DNA of 64,000 nucleotides. Origin: Promicromonospora panici (GTDB lineage: Bacteria > Actinomycetota > Actinomycetes > Actinomycetales > Cellulomonadaceae). Location: positions 1 to 64,000 of the forward strand of contig NZ_UWYY01000016.1 of assembly GCF_900608595.1 (NCBI RefSeq), read 5' to 3'. Position 1 is the first letter of the stretch, and each line of letters begins with the position of its first letter. Below, one piece after another: positions 17,572 through 26,227 of the stretch. The notes under the pieces are model-generated. The model searched no databases, had not been told where the DNA came from, and worked only from the letters and a program-made list of their open reading frames with translations. A program made the translations under genes and the position numbers.

Positions 17572-19407
17572 ATGACACTCGTCTCGTCGCCGGCCTTGGT
17601 GGAGGTGCCGGAGAGCACCAGCATCAACACAATCCTCAAGGACCGTGTGGCCCGCTCCGGAGACGAGACGCTCATCGAGCGGCGTGACACCGCCGACGGC
17701 CCGTGGATCAAGGTCACCGCCCGGCAGTTCGAGGACGAGGTGCTCGCCGTCGCGCGCGGACTCGTCGCTCGGGGCATCGAGGCCGGGGACCGCGTGGCGA
17801 TCATGTCGCGCACCCGGTACGAGTGGACGCTCGTCGACTTCGCCATCTGGGCCGCCGGCGCGGTGGCCGTGCCCGTCTACGAGACGTCGTCGCCCGAGCA
17901 GGTGCAGTGGATCCTTTCGGACGCCGACGTCCGACTCGTGATCGTCGAGTCCGGCGCGCACGCCGAGACGGTCCGGAGCGTGCGTCAGCACCTGCCGACC
18001 CTCGCGGACATCCTCCTCATCGACGACGACGCCGTGCTCGACCTGCGCAAGGCCGGCACCAACCTCTCCGCCGGCATCGTGACCCAGCGGCGCGACGCCG
18101 TCCGCCGCGACGACCTGGCGACCATCATCTACACCTCCGGCTCCACCGGCCGGCCCAAGGGCGTCGAGCTCACACACGGCAACTTCGCGCACCTGGCGAT
18201 GAACGCCGCCGTCGGCATCCCGGAGCTGCTGCGCGCCGAGAACGCCCGCACGCTCCTGTTCCTGCCGCTGGCGCACGTGTTCGCGCGCTACATCGAGGTC
18301 GCGACCATCGCCGGCCAGGCCGTACTGGGCCACGCCCCGGACATCAAGAACCTCGTCGCCGACCTCGGCACGTTCCGCCCGACCTACCTCCTGGCCGTGC
18401 CGCGCGTGTTCGAGAAGGTCTACAACAGCGCCGAGCAGAAAGCGTCCTCGGGCCTCAAGGCCAGGATCTTCGCGTGGTCCGCCCGGGTCGCGGAGAGCTA
18501 CTCGCGGGCCCTGGACACGCCGTCCGGCCCGGACAGGGCGCTGAGGACGAAGCACACGATCGCCGACCGGCTCGTCTTCAGCAAGCTCAAGGCGACCATG
18601 GGCGGCCAGCTCCAGTGGGCGGTCTCGGGCGGCGCGCCGCTCGGCGAACGCCTCGGCCACTTCTTCCGTGGCTCGTGCGTGACCATCCTGGAGGGCTACG
18701 GCCTGACGGAGACGACGGCCCCGACCTCGGTCAACCTGCCGAACCAGACGGTGATCGGCTCGGTGGGCCCGGCCTTCTTCGGCACGGACATCGGCATCGC
18801 CGACGACGGCGAGGTGCTGCTGCGCGGCCCGCACATCTTCCGCGGCTACCGCAACCAGCCGAAGCTGACCGCCGAGACGTTCGTGGACGGCTGGTTCCGC
18901 ACCGGCGACCTGGGCCGCCTCGACGAGCACGGCCACCTGCACATCACGGGCCGCAAGAAGGAGATCATCGTGACCGCCGGGGGCAAGAACGTCGCCCCGG
19001 CCGTCCTCGAGGACCGTATGCGCGCCCACCCGATCGTCAGCCAGGTCGTCGTAGTCGGTGACCAGCGTCCGTTCATCGGCGCCCTGGTCACGCTCGACGC
19101 CGAGATGCTGCCCGGCTGGTGCGCGGCGAACGGGTTGCCCAAGCTGTCGGTCGACGAGGCCCGCGTGCACCCGAAGGTGCTCGCCGAGCTCGACAAGGTG
19201 GTCGCCCACGCGAACGAGGCGGTCTCCAAGGCGGAGTCGATCCGCAAGATCACGGTGCTCGACCTCGACTTCACCGAGGCCAACGGCTACCTCACGCCGT
19301 CCATCAAGGTGAAGCGCGCCAAGGTCCTCGCCGACTTCGCGGGCACCGTCGACGCTCTGTACGGCGCCCCTGTGGCAACGGCCCATCCGGCCGCCAACCA
19401 CCACTAG
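17572..19407 (+). CDS. Long-chain fatty acid--CoA ligase (AMP-forming)
   Basis: An ANL-superfamily enzyme that activates a fatty acid as acyl-AMP and transfers it to CoA. The 611-residue protein has the P-loop-like IIYTSGSTGRPKGVELTH, the A5 motif GYGLTETTA, the A7 region GWFRTGDLGRLDEHGHLHITGRKKEIIVTAGGKNVAP, and the catalytic Lys region near the end (NGYLTPSIKVKR). The sequence is closest in style to FadD15-type actinobacterial ligases. ATG 17572 follows GGAGAG; upstream in-frame codons from 17521 have no ribosome site. It converges on clpX with a large hairpin array between. Confidence 0.92.
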   Translation: MTLVSSPALVEVPESTSINTILKDRVARSGDETLIERRDTADGPWIKVTARQFEDEVLAVARGLVARGIEAGDRVAIMSRTRYEWTLVDFAIWAAGAVAVPVYETSSPEQVQWILSDADVRLVIVESGAHAETVRSVRQHLPTLADILLIDDDAVLDLRKAGTNLSAGIVTQRRDAVRRDDLATIIYTSGSTGRPKGVELTHGNFAHLAMNAAVGIPELLRAENARTLLFLPLAHVFARYIEVATIAGQAVLGHAPDIKNLVADLGTFRPTYLLAVPRVFEKVYNSAEQKASSGLKARIFAWSARVAESYSRALDTPSGPDRALRTKHTIADRLVFSKLKATMGGQLQWAVSGGAPLGERLGHFFRGSCVTILEGYGLTETTAPTSVNLPNQTVIGSVGPAFFGTDIGIADDGEVLLRGPHIFRGYRNQPKLTAETFVDGWFRTGDLGRLDEHGHLHITGRKKEIIVTAGGKNVAPAVLEDRMRAHPIVSQVVVVGDQRPFIGALVTLDAEMLPGWCAANGLPKLSVDEARVHPKVLAELDKVVAHANEAVSKAESIRKITVLDLDFTEANGYLTPSIKVKRAKVLADFAGTVDALYGAPVATAHPAANHH

Positions 19408-19411
19408 CCCC

Positions 19412-19576
19412 CGCGAGGTAGAACTGCAGCGAGGTAGAACAAGAGCGAAGTAGAACAAGAGCGAAGTAGAACTGGAGCGCACCCTCAGGATGCGCTCCAG
19501 TTCTACTTCGCCAGAGTTCTACTTCGCCCTGGTCCTACCTCGCTGCAGTTCTACCTCGCCAGGGTTCTACCTCGGC
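19412..19576. repeat. Array of nine 16-nt GCGA(G/A)GTAGAAC units forming a giant hairpin
   Basis: Four tandem units in one orientation (core GCGAGGTAGAAC or GCGAAGTAGAAC plus a 4-base spacer) are followed by a small hairpin, GAGCGCA...TGCGCTC, and then by five units in reverse orientation. Units 1 and 4 pair perfectly, spacers included, with their partners; units 2 and 3 pair through the cores only. The fifth right-hand unit has no partner. The array fills most of the 205 bases between the convergent stops of the acyl-CoA ligase and clpX genes. A role as bidirectional terminator or nucleoid site is inference. Confidence 0.85.
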
Positions 19577-19612
19577 GGACGGGAGGGTTCGCTGCTGGGA
19601 GGTGTGTTGCGG

Positions 19613-20902
19613 TCAGGCGCTCTTCTCGCGGGGCTGGCGGCCCCGTACCGGGCTCTTGCGCGGCACCACGGTCGGGTTCACGTTGTCGAGCACCACGTCG
19701 CGCGTGATGACCACGCGTTCGACGTCGTCGCGGCTCGGCACGTCGAACATGACCTGCTGGAGCACCTCTTCCATGATGGCCCGCAGACCGCGCGCGCCGG
19801 TGCCCCGCAGCAGGGCCTGCTCCGCGATGGCGCCGACGGCGGGCTCGTCGAACTCGAGCTCCACGCCGTCGATCTCGAACATCCGCTTGTACTGCTTCAC
19901 GAGCGCGTTCTTCGGCTCCGTGAGGATCCGTACCAGCGCGTCGCGGTCCAGCGGCGAGACGGACGCGATGACGGGCAGGCGGCCGATGAACTCGGGGATC
20001 AGGCCGTACTTCTGCAGGTCCTCGGGGCGGACCTCCGCGAACAGGTCCTCGTCGATCGCGATGGACTCCATGGGGGCGCTGAAGCCGATGCCGCGCTTGC
20101 GGGACCGGGCGGCGACGATGTCGTCCAGCCCGGCGAACGCGCCGGCCACGATGAACAGCACGTTCGTCGTGTCGATCTGGATGAACTCCTGGTGCGGGTG
20201 CTTGCGCCCGCCCTGTGGCGGCACCGATGCGGTGGTGCCCTCGATGATCTTCAGGAGCGCCTGCTGCACCCCCTCGCCGGACACGTCGCGCGTGATCGAC
20301 GGGTTCTCGGCCTTGCGGGCCACCTTGTCGACCTCGTCGATGTAGATGATGCCCGTCTCGGCCTTCTTGACGTCGTAGTCCGCGGCCTGGATGAGCTTCA
20401 GCAGGATGTTCTCGACGTCCTCGCCCACGTAGCCGGCCTCGGTGAGGGCGGTCGCGTCGGCGATGGCGAACGGCACGTTGAGCATCTTCGCGAGCGTCTG
20501 TGCCAGATAGGTCTTGCCCGTGCCCGTGGGGCCGATGAGCAGGATGTTCGACTTGGCGATCTCTACCGGGTCCTGCTCGTCCGGGCTGATCGACCGGCCG
20601 GCCTCGCCGGCCTGGATCCGCTTGTAGTGGTTGTAGACCGCAACGGCCAGGGCGCGCTTGGCGGGGTCCTGGCCGATGATGTACTGCTCGAGGAAGTCGA
20701 AGATCTCGCGGGGCTTGGGCAGCTCGGTCATCCCCAGCTCGGCCGCCTCACCGAGCTCTTCCTCGATGATCTCGTTGCACAGCTCGATGCACTCGTCGCA
20801 GATGTACACGCCCGGCCCGGCGATCAGCTTCTTCACCTGCTTCTGCGACTTGCCGCAGAAGTTGCACTTCAGCAGTTCCGCGCCGTCACCGATTCGCACC
20901 AC
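19613..20902 (-). CDS. clpX: ATP-dependent Clp protease ATP-binding subunit ClpX
   Basis: The AAA+ unfoldase that feeds substrates to ClpP. The 429-residue protein has the N-terminal zinc-binding domain (CNFCGKSQ and CDECIELC), Walker A GPTGTGKT, pore loop GYVGEDVEN, Walker B IIYIDEVDK, the ClpP-binding IGF loop (RGIGFSAP), the RKH loop (GGRKHPHQEF), and sensor 2 (GARGLRAIMEE). GTG 20902 is chosen because GAGGAG lies 7 bases upstream and the protein then starts just before the zinc domain; the frame is open to 20971. It lies downstream of clpP2, but a terminator-like hairpin and a palindrome in the 286-base gap suggest a separate promoter. Confidence 0.97.
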   Translation of the reverse strand: MVRIGDGAELLKCNFCGKSQKQVKKLIAGPGVYICDECIELCNEIIEEELGEAAELGMTELPKPREIFDFLEQYIIGQDPAKRALAVAVYNHYKRIQAGEAGRSISPDEQDPVEIAKSNILLIGPTGTGKTYLAQTLAKMLNVPFAIADATALTEAGYVGEDVENILLKLIQAADYDVKKAETGIIYIDEVDKVARKAENPSITRDVSGEGVQQALLKIIEGTTASVPPQGGRKHPHQEFIQIDTTNVLFIVAGAFAGLDDIVAARSRKRGIGFSAPMESIAIDEDLFAEVRPEDLQKYGLIPEFIGRLPVIASVSPLDRDALVRILTEPKNALVKQYKRMFEIDGVELEFDEPAVGAIAEQALLRGTGARGLRAIMEEVLQQVMFDVPSRDDVERVVITRDVVLDNVNPTVVPRKSPVRGRQPREKSA

Positions 20903-21061
20903 TACCTGTCTCCTCGCCTTGTGCACCCTCACGGAGTCCCGCACAGGCCGGCTGACCCAGCAGATCCGCAACGTCGAGCGGTCTCAGATCCATTCCACAC
21001 CACCTGTGGCTCGTTGTCAGCCCGGCGACCCGGCGGGTCGCACGACCGACTTTCACCACAT

Positions 21062-21079
21062 CATGACAATTTTGTCATG
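21062..21079. promoter_or_regulatory. 18-bp palindrome CATGACAA-TT-TTGTCATG upstream of clpX
   Basis: Perfect 8-base arms around two T residues in an AT-rich pocket, 160 bases before the clpX start. The sequence is unlike CIRCE, HAIR or ClgR boxes. The hairpin GCGACCC-GGC-GGGTCGC lies at 21025-21041, closer to clpX. An operator role is inferred from symmetry and place. Confidence 0.4.
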
Positions 21080-21108
21080 TTCTGTGCAGCGAGTCCCACA
21101 ATGCCCGA

Positions 21109-21153
21109 CGCCGGGGCTTGCCGTCCACCGGTAATGGTGGACCTGCCCCGGCG
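21109..21153 (-). terminator. Terminator-like hairpin after clpP2
   Basis: CGCCGGGGC (21109-21117) pairs with 21145-21153, and GTCCACC (21123-21129) pairs with GGTGGAC (21136-21142) around a 6-base loop. It lies 36 bases beyond the clpP2 stop on the minus strand. No U-tract is present. Confidence 0.5.
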
Positions 21154-21188
21154 CCGGGAAGTGGTCTCGACGGAACCGAACGCAGTGG

Positions 21189-21908
21189 TCAGCTCGTCAC
21201 GACCGCGACGGGCTTGCGCGACTCCAGCACCTCGTCGACCAGGCCGTAGTCCTTGGCCTCGGCGGCGGTGAGGATCTTGTCGCGCTCGATGTCGTTGCGC
21301 ACCTCTTCCTGATCCTTACCGCTGTGGAACGCGAGAGTCTTCTCGAGCCACTCGCGCATGCGGATGAGCTCGTTCGCGTGGATCTCGATGTCGGAGGCCT
21401 GCGCGTAGCCGCCGCCCTCCATCGCGGGCTGGTGGATCAGCACGCGCGAGTTCGGCAGCGCCAGGCGCTTGCCCGGCTGGCCGGCGGCCAGCAGCACCGC
21501 CGCGGCCGACGCCGCCTGACCCAGGCACACGGTCTGGATCTGCGGCTTGATGAACTGCATGGTGTCGTACAGCGCCGTCATGGCCGTGAACGAGCCACCC
21601 GGCGAGTTGATGTACATCATCACGTCGCGGTCCGGGTCCTGGGTCTCCAGGACCAGCAGCTGGGCCATGACGTCGTCGGCGGACGCGTCGTCGACCTGGA
21701 CACCCAGGAAGATGATGCGGTCCTCGAACAGCTTGGTGTACGGGTCCTGGCGCTTGAAGCCGTACGCGGTGCGCTCCTCGAACTGCGGGAGCACATAGCG
21801 GGCGGACGGCATGGCGCCGGCGGTGGCATACGGCAGCCCCATGCCCGAGTGGGCACGTGCGCCGGCAAGGCGCTCTGCGGCTGCGACGAACTGGGCTTCA
21901 GGACTCAC
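21189..21908 (-). CDS. clpP2: ATP-dependent Clp protease proteolytic subunit ClpP2
   Basis: A serine peptidase subunit that forms mixed ClpP1P2 tetradecamers in actinobacteria. The 239-residue protein carries the YINSPGGSFTAMTALYDTMQF motif, nucleophile Ser134 in GQAASAAAVLLAAG, and catalytic His in RVLIHQPAMEG. The N-terminal 35 residues form the longer propeptide-like region usual for ClpP2. GTG 21908 has GAGGAG upstream at good spacing; ATG inside (MPSARYVLPQ) is a later alternative. It lies 43 bases after clpP1 and is surely in the same operon. Confidence 0.95.
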   Translation of the reverse strand: MSPEAQFVAAAERLAGARAHSGMGLPYATAGAMPSARYVLPQFEERTAYGFKRQDPYTKLFEDRIIFLGVQVDDASADDVMAQLLVLETQDPDRDVMMYINSPGGSFTAMTALYDTMQFIKPQIQTVCLGQAASAAAVLLAAGQPGKRLALPNSRVLIHQPAMEGGGYAQASDIEIHANELIRMREWLEKTLAFHSGKDQEEVRNDIERDKILTAAEAKDYGLVDEVLESRKPVAVVTS

Positions 21909-21951
21909 GGTGGTCTCCTCGCGATAAAGGTCTGTATGCGTTTCCGGGCGG

Positions 21952-22584
21952 TCAGCTGTTCATGCCGCCGCCGCCGGAGACCGACGCGGCGCTCTCCACG
22001 ACGTGGTCGATGAAGCCGTACTCCAGCGCCTCAGGGGCCGTGAACCAGTTGTCGCGGTCGTTGTCCTTGATGATCGTCTCGAGCGGCTGCCCGGTCTGCT
22101 CGGCGGTCAGCTCGGCCAGCACCTTCTTCATGTGCATGATGAGCTGCGCGTTGATGCGCACGTCGGTGGCTGTGCCACCGATGCCGCCCGAGGGCTGGTG
22201 CATCATCACGCGAGCGTGGGGCGTGGCGTACCGCTTGCCCTTGGCGCCCGACGACAGCAGGAACTGACCCATGGAGGCCGCCATTCCCATCGCGACGGTG
22301 GCGACGTCCGGCTTCACCCACTGCATGGTGTCGTAGATCGCCATGCCGGCCGTGATGGAGCCGCCAGGCGAGTTGATGTACAGCCAGATGTCCTTGTCGG
22401 GGTCCTCGGCCGCGAGAAGCATCATCTGCGCGCTGATCGCGTTCGCGTTCTCGTCGCGCACCTCCGACCCCAGCCAGATGATGCGCTCCTTGAGCAGCCG
22501 GTTGTAGATGGAGTCGTTGAGCCCGAAGCCAGCACCCTCCGTCCGTGCTACCGGCCCAGCATCCATCCGCAGCAGATCGTTCAC
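21952..22584 (-). CDS. clpP1: ATP-dependent Clp protease proteolytic subunit ClpP1
   Basis: The partner peptidase subunit of ClpP2. The 210-residue product has YINSPGGSITAGMAIYDTMQW, nucleophile Ser104 in GMAASMGQFLL, and the His in RVMMHQPSGG. A Gly-rich tail (SVSGGGGMNS) ends the protein. GTG 22584 is preferred because GAGGAG ends 6 bases upstream; the ATG at 22590 directly abuts that ribosome site and is too close. Two adjacent clpP genes with distinct active-site contexts are standard for actinobacteria. A ClgR-like box lies about 105 bases upstream. Confidence 0.95.
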   Translation of the reverse strand: MNDLLRMDAGPVARTEGAGFGLNDSIYNRLLKERIIWLGSEVRDENANAISAQMMLLAAEDPDKDIWLYINSPGGSITAGMAIYDTMQWVKPDVATVAMGMAASMGQFLLSSGAKGKRYATPHARVMMHQPSGGIGGTATDVRINAQLIMHMKKVLAELTAEQTGQPLETIIKDNDRDNWFTAPEALEYGFIDHVVESAASVSGGGGMNS

Positions 22585-22689
22585 GTCCATCTCCTCGGTT
22601 CTGACTCTCGTCTTTGGACCACGTCCTACGACGTCGTGTCGCTCGACCCTAACGTGCCTCAGCCCGCCGGAACTCCTGATTCGGCGCCG

Positions 22690-22707
22690 TTTTCGCCTAC
22701 AGCGCAC
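22690..22707. promoter_or_regulatory. ClgR-box candidate upstream of clpP1P2
   Basis: The stretch contains CGCCTACAGCG (22694-22704), a CGC-N5-GCG core that fits the Corynebacterium ClgR pattern CGCYNANRGCG at every fixed position, with T-rich flank on one side. ClgR is the known activator of clpP1P2 in actinobacteria. The consensus is from memory, so confidence is moderate. Confidence 0.5.
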
Positions 22708-22741
22708 CGGTGCTGCCCACGGCGAAGTCAGGGGGTACGCA

Positions 22742-22784
22742 GACGGCGGCCCGCACCCCCGCGCGGAGGGTGCGGACCGCCGTC
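22742..22784. terminator. Terminator hairpin after tig
   Basis: GACGGCGG (22742-22749) pairs with CCGCCGTC (22777-22784) and CGCACCC with GGGTGCG inside it, with a small internal mismatch and a 9-base loop. It lies 39 bases past the tig stop and before the clpP1 promoter, so it would separate the two transcription units. No U-tract. Confidence 0.6.
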
Positions 22785-22822
22785 CGGCGTCATGCTCGAA
22801 GCCCTCTCGGGCCCGGTGTGTG

Positions 22823-24208
22823 TCAGGCCTTCGCGGGCTCCGGCGCCTCCGGGGAGGCCTCGGCGCCCTCGGCCTCAGCGGCCTCCTGGGCCTGGGCCAT
22901 GGCGTCGTTGAGCGCGGCCTGGGCCTCGTCGGCCTCGGTCGAGCCGATGAACTCGCTCAGGTCGACGACGTTCCCGTCGGCGTCCTTGACCTCGATCTGG
23001 CGCAGCGCGACCGCGAGAGCCTTCGAGCGGGCCACCTCGCCGACCATGGCGGGGATCTGACCGCCCTGCTCGAGCGTCTGGATGAACTCGCTGGGCTCCA
23101 TGCCGTACTGCTGCGACGCGCTCACCAGGTACTCGACGAGCTCACCCTGGCTCACCTGCACCTGGAGCTTCTCGGCGAGGGTGTCCAGCAGGATCTGGTT
23201 CTTGATCGCCTTGGTGGCGTCCTCGGTGACCTCGGCGCGGTGCTCGTCGTCCTCCAGGCGGCTCTCGGACTCGAGGTGGCGGTGCACCTCGGCCTGGACC
23301 ACGCCGGTCGGCACGGGGACCTCGACGGTCTCCAGGAGCTTCTCCATGAGGGCGTCGCGGGCGGTGACCGCCTGGTTGGAGGTCTTGATGCCGGCGACCT
23401 GGGTCTTCAAGTCGTCCTTCAGCTCCTCCAGCGTGTCGAACTCCGAGGCGAGCTGGGCGAAGTCGTCGTCCACCTCGGGGAGGTCGCGCTGCTTGACCGA
23501 GGTGGCGGTGACGGTGACGTCCGCCTCCTTGCCCTCGTGGTCGCCGCCGGCCAGCGGCGCCTTGAACGTGGTGGTCTCCTCGGCGGACAGGCCGGTGAGC
23601 GCCTCGTCGAGGCCCTCGAGCATGTTGCCGGAGCCGATCTGGTACGAGACGCCCGACACGGAGTCGACCTCCTCGTCACCGATGACGGCCTTCAGATCGA
23701 TGACCACGTAGTCGCCCTCGACGGCCGGGCGGTCCACGCCCACCAGGGTGCCGAAGCGCTCGCGCAGGGCTTCCATCCGCTCCGCGACGTCCTCGTCCGT
23801 GACCTGCGAGGACTCGACGGTCAGGTCGACGTCGGCCAGGTCGGGGAGCTCGATCTCGGGGCGCACCTCGACCTCGGCCGTGAACTTCAGCTGGCCCTCG
23901 CCGGCCTTGGCCGGGACGTCGGTCACGTCGATCTCGGGCTGGGCGAGCGGACGCAGGTCGGTCTCGCCGAGCGCGTCACGGTAGAAACCGGAGAGGCCGT
24001 CGTTCACGGCGTGCTCGATCACGGCGCCCCAGCCGACCCGCTGGTCGATGATGCGCGGGGGAACCTTGCCCTTGCGGAAGCCGGGGATGTTCACCTGCTC
24101 CGCGATGTGCTCGTAGGCGTGATCGATGCTCGGCTTGAGCTCGTCGTAGTCCACCTCGACGGTCAGCTTGACCTTGGTGGGCTCCAAGGTCTCGACGGCG
24201 CTCTTCAC
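22823..24208 (-). CDS. tig: Trigger factor (ribosome-associated chaperone and peptidyl-prolyl isomerase)
   Basis: Binds nascent chains at the ribosome exit. The 461-residue protein has the ribosome-binding loop GFRKGKVPP near residue 45, the FKBP-like isomerase domain around 160-240 (VEGDYVVIDLKAVIGDEEV, GLDEALTGLSAEET) and the helical C-terminal chaperone domain. The last 30 residues are Glu/Ala/Pro-rich and probably disordered, as in other actinobacteria. GTG 24208 opens the conserved VETLEPTKVKLTVEV start. Its place before clpP1-clpP2-clpX is the classic order. Confidence 0.96.
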   Translation of the reverse strand: MKSAVETLEPTKVKLTVEVDYDELKPSIDHAYEHIAEQVNIPGFRKGKVPPRIIDQRVGWGAVIEHAVNDGLSGFYRDALGETDLRPLAQPEIDVTDVPAKAGEGQLKFTAEVEVRPEIELPDLADVDLTVESSQVTDEDVAERMEALRERFGTLVGVDRPAVEGDYVVIDLKAVIGDEEVDSVSGVSYQIGSGNMLEGLDEALTGLSAEETTTFKAPLAGGDHEGKEADVTVTATSVKQRDLPEVDDDFAQLASEFDTLEELKDDLKTQVAGIKTSNQAVTARDALMEKLLETVEVPVPTGVVQAEVHRHLESESRLEDDEHRAEVTEDATKAIKNQILLDTLAEKLQVQVSQGELVEYLVSASQQYGMEPSEFIQTLEQGGQIPAMVGEVARSKALAVALRQIEVKDADGNVVDLSEFIGSTEADEAQAALNDAMAQAQEAAEAEGAEASPEAPEPAKA

Positions 24209-24452
24209 TTCGATGGTCTCCAGAATGTCGGGGGTGCGCGCACGCCGGCGTACTGCGTCCCGGGTGGCGCGGGGATGCTCAACTCAGTTGCAGCTGCTCG
24301 CTGACAGCCGTGTGCGGCAGGCGCACGGGCAACCCGTCAATGGTACGCCCCACGACCTCAGGCGCCGAATGCAAGCTGGTGGCGTGCCGCACACCGGCCA
24401 GCCTCCCACGACCGTCCTCGTTCACCGTCCGTGTTCGCCCCGAGCACAGCCG

Positions 24453-25310
24453 TCAGCGGCCCATCCCCGCGGTCAGACCGGCGACGATCTGCCGGGTCGC
24501 CACGAGGAACAGCACCACGAGCGGCAGCGTGGCGATGACCAGCCCCGCGAACAGAGTGGACCACGACGTCTGGTACTCCCCGAAGAACGTCGTCAGGCCC
24601 ACGGGCAGCGTGTACTGCGCCCGGTCGCGCACGAGGATGAGGGGGTAGAAGAAGTCGTTCCAGATGGGCACGAAACGGAAGACCACCACCGTCGCGACAG
24701 CGGGCCGCACGAGCGGCAACAGCACCGACCAGAAGGTCCGCAGCGGGCCGGCGCCGTCGATCCGGGCGGCGTCCTCCAGCTCGTCGGGGAGCTGGCGCAG
24801 GAAGGTGGCCAGCACGAACACCGAGAACGGGATGGACACCGCCGCGTAGACCAGGATCAGGCCGGTCCGGGTCGAGGCGAGCCCGATCGTGTCAAGCAGG
24901 TAGAAGATCGGCACGATCATGAGGAACACGGGCATCATCAGGCCCGACACGAAGACCTGCTCGATCACGGCCATGAGCCGCGAGCGTGACCGAGCCAGCG
25001 CGTAGGCGGCAAGCAGCGAGACCGCGGTCGACAGGGCCACCGACGCCGTGGTGACGAGCACCGAGTTGAGGAAGTAGGTCGAGAACGACGCCTCGACCCA
25101 GGCCTCGCGGTACGCGTCGAGCGACGGGCTGACCGGCAGCCCGAGCGGGTCGGCCACGAGCTCCTGGTCGGACCGGAACGAGTTCCAGACCATGATCAGC
25201 AGGGGCACCAGGGCGACGACGGCGTAGCCCCACAGCACGACGTTCACCGCCGCCCGGTTCACCAGCACGCGGGCGGTGCCGGGACCGCGGACGGCCGCGT
25301 AGCGCCTCAC
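24453..25310 (-). CDS. Sugar ABC transporter permease, MalG-like (CUT1)
   Basis: Inner-membrane subunit of a carbohydrate importer. The 285-residue protein has about six membrane spans and the EAA loop LPDELEDAARIDGAGPLRTFWSVLLPLVRP, which docks the ATPase, together with MalG-like length and tail. GTG 25310 overlaps the upstream permease stop (GTGA), so translation is coupled. No ATPase gene follows; many actinobacterial CUT1 systems share a genome-encoded MsiK-type ATPase. Substrate unknown. Confidence 0.9.
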   Translation of the reverse strand: MRRYAAVRGPGTARVLVNRAAVNVVLWGYAVVALVPLLIMVWNSFRSDQELVADPLGLPVSPSLDAYREAWVEASFSTYFLNSVLVTTASVALSTAVSLLAAYALARSRSRLMAVIEQVFVSGLMMPVFLMIVPIFYLLDTIGLASTRTGLILVYAAVSIPFSVFVLATFLRQLPDELEDAARIDGAGPLRTFWSVLLPLVRPAVATVVVFRFVPIWNDFFYPLILVRDRAQYTLPVGLTTFFGEYQTSWSTLFAGLVIATLPLVVLFLVATRQIVAGLTAGMGR

Positions 25311-26227
25311 GTGAGCCCCCGCTCGACGTGGCGGAACCACCGCGTGAACAGCACGGACACGCCGACGATCACGACGAACAGCACGATCGCCACGGCAGAC
25401 GAGATGCCGATGGCGTTGGACGCCCCCGAGTTGAACGCCGTGCGGTAGAAGAGGAGCGACATGACGTCGGTCGCGCCCGCCGGGCTGCCGTTAGACCCGC
25501 CCAGGGCGTACGGGATCGGGAACGCCTCCATGGAGAAGATGAACGTCAGCACGCTCACCGTACCGATCACGGGCAGCAGCATCGGCAGGGTGACGTGCCA
25601 GAACCGCTGGCGGGAGCTGGCGCCGTCGAGCATCGCGGCCTCCTCCATCGTCGGGTCCAGCGACCCGAGCGCGGCGCCGTAGATCAGGAGCGGGAACCCT
25701 ACCCACTGCCAGGCCGTCACCAGCACGACCACCCACAGGGCGGTGTCGGGGTCACCGAGCCAGGGCTGGGCCACCGACTCCAGGCCGACGGCGCGCAGAG
25801 CGGCGTTCACCGGGCCGAACAGCGGCGAGAGCAGCAACGACCACAGGTAGCCGACGACCAGCGGCGAGACCAGGTACGGCATCGTGTACAGCACCTGGAA
25901 CAGGCGCCGGAGCCGGTCCCGCTTGTGCAGCGCGTACGCGAGCAGCAGACCCACCGAGTTCTGCACCACCATGGCGCCGGCGAACAGGAGCCCGTTGTGC
26001 GCGAACGCGCGGGGCAGCTGGCTGCGGTACGGCTCGGTCGTCAGCAGCGCGACGAAGTTGTCCAGCCCGACGAACGCTTCCTGCGCGGTGCCCCGCCAGG
26101 AGAACAAGGAGTACGTCAGCGCGGTCGCCATCGGGTAGAGCACGAAGACGGCGAACAGCGCCGCCGCGGGCAGCAGGAAGAGCAGTGCTACGGGTGTGGG
26201 CAGCGCCGCTGTGCGACGGCCGTTCAC
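25307..26227 (-). CDS. Sugar ABC transporter permease, MalF-like (CUT1)
   Basis: The partner permease. The 306-residue protein shows six hydrophobic segments and the EAA loop LDPTMEEAAMLDGASSRQRFWHVTLPMLLP. It ends with TRWFRHVERGLT. GTG 26227 overlaps the stop of the binding-protein gene (GTGA at 26224-26227). The frame is open much farther upstream (to 26920), but that part is the shadow of the binding-protein gene. Confidence 0.9.
   Translation of the reverse strand: MNGRRTAALPTPVALLFLLPAAALFAVFVLYPMATALTYSLFSWRGTAQEAFVGLDNFVALLTTEPYRSQLPRAFAHNGLLFAGAMVVQNSVGLLLAYALHKRDRLRRLFQVLYTMPYLVSPLVVGYLWSLLLSPLFGPVNAALRAVGLESVAQPWLGDPDTALWVVVLVTAWQWVGFPLLIYGAALGSLDPTMEEAAMLDGASSRQRFWHVTLPMLLPVIGTVSVLTFIFSMEAFPIPYALGGSNGSPAGATDVMSLLFYRTAFNSGASNAIGISSAVAIVLFVVIVGVSVLFTRWFRHVERGLT

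Noticed and set aside
17539..19482. Long antisense open frame over the acyl-CoA ligase gene (647 codons)
   Set aside because: A shadow produced by high GC content. The sense strand encodes a complete ligase and the antisense product has no recognisable domain.
19412..19576. Regular repeat spacing that could look like a small CRISPR array
   Set aside because: The units are 12 bases with 4-base spacers, occur in both orientations and pair into a hairpin; there are no cas genes.
24209..24452. tRNA gene near tig, as in some actinobacteria
   Set aside because: No cloverleaf or conserved tRNA blocks were found in this stretch.
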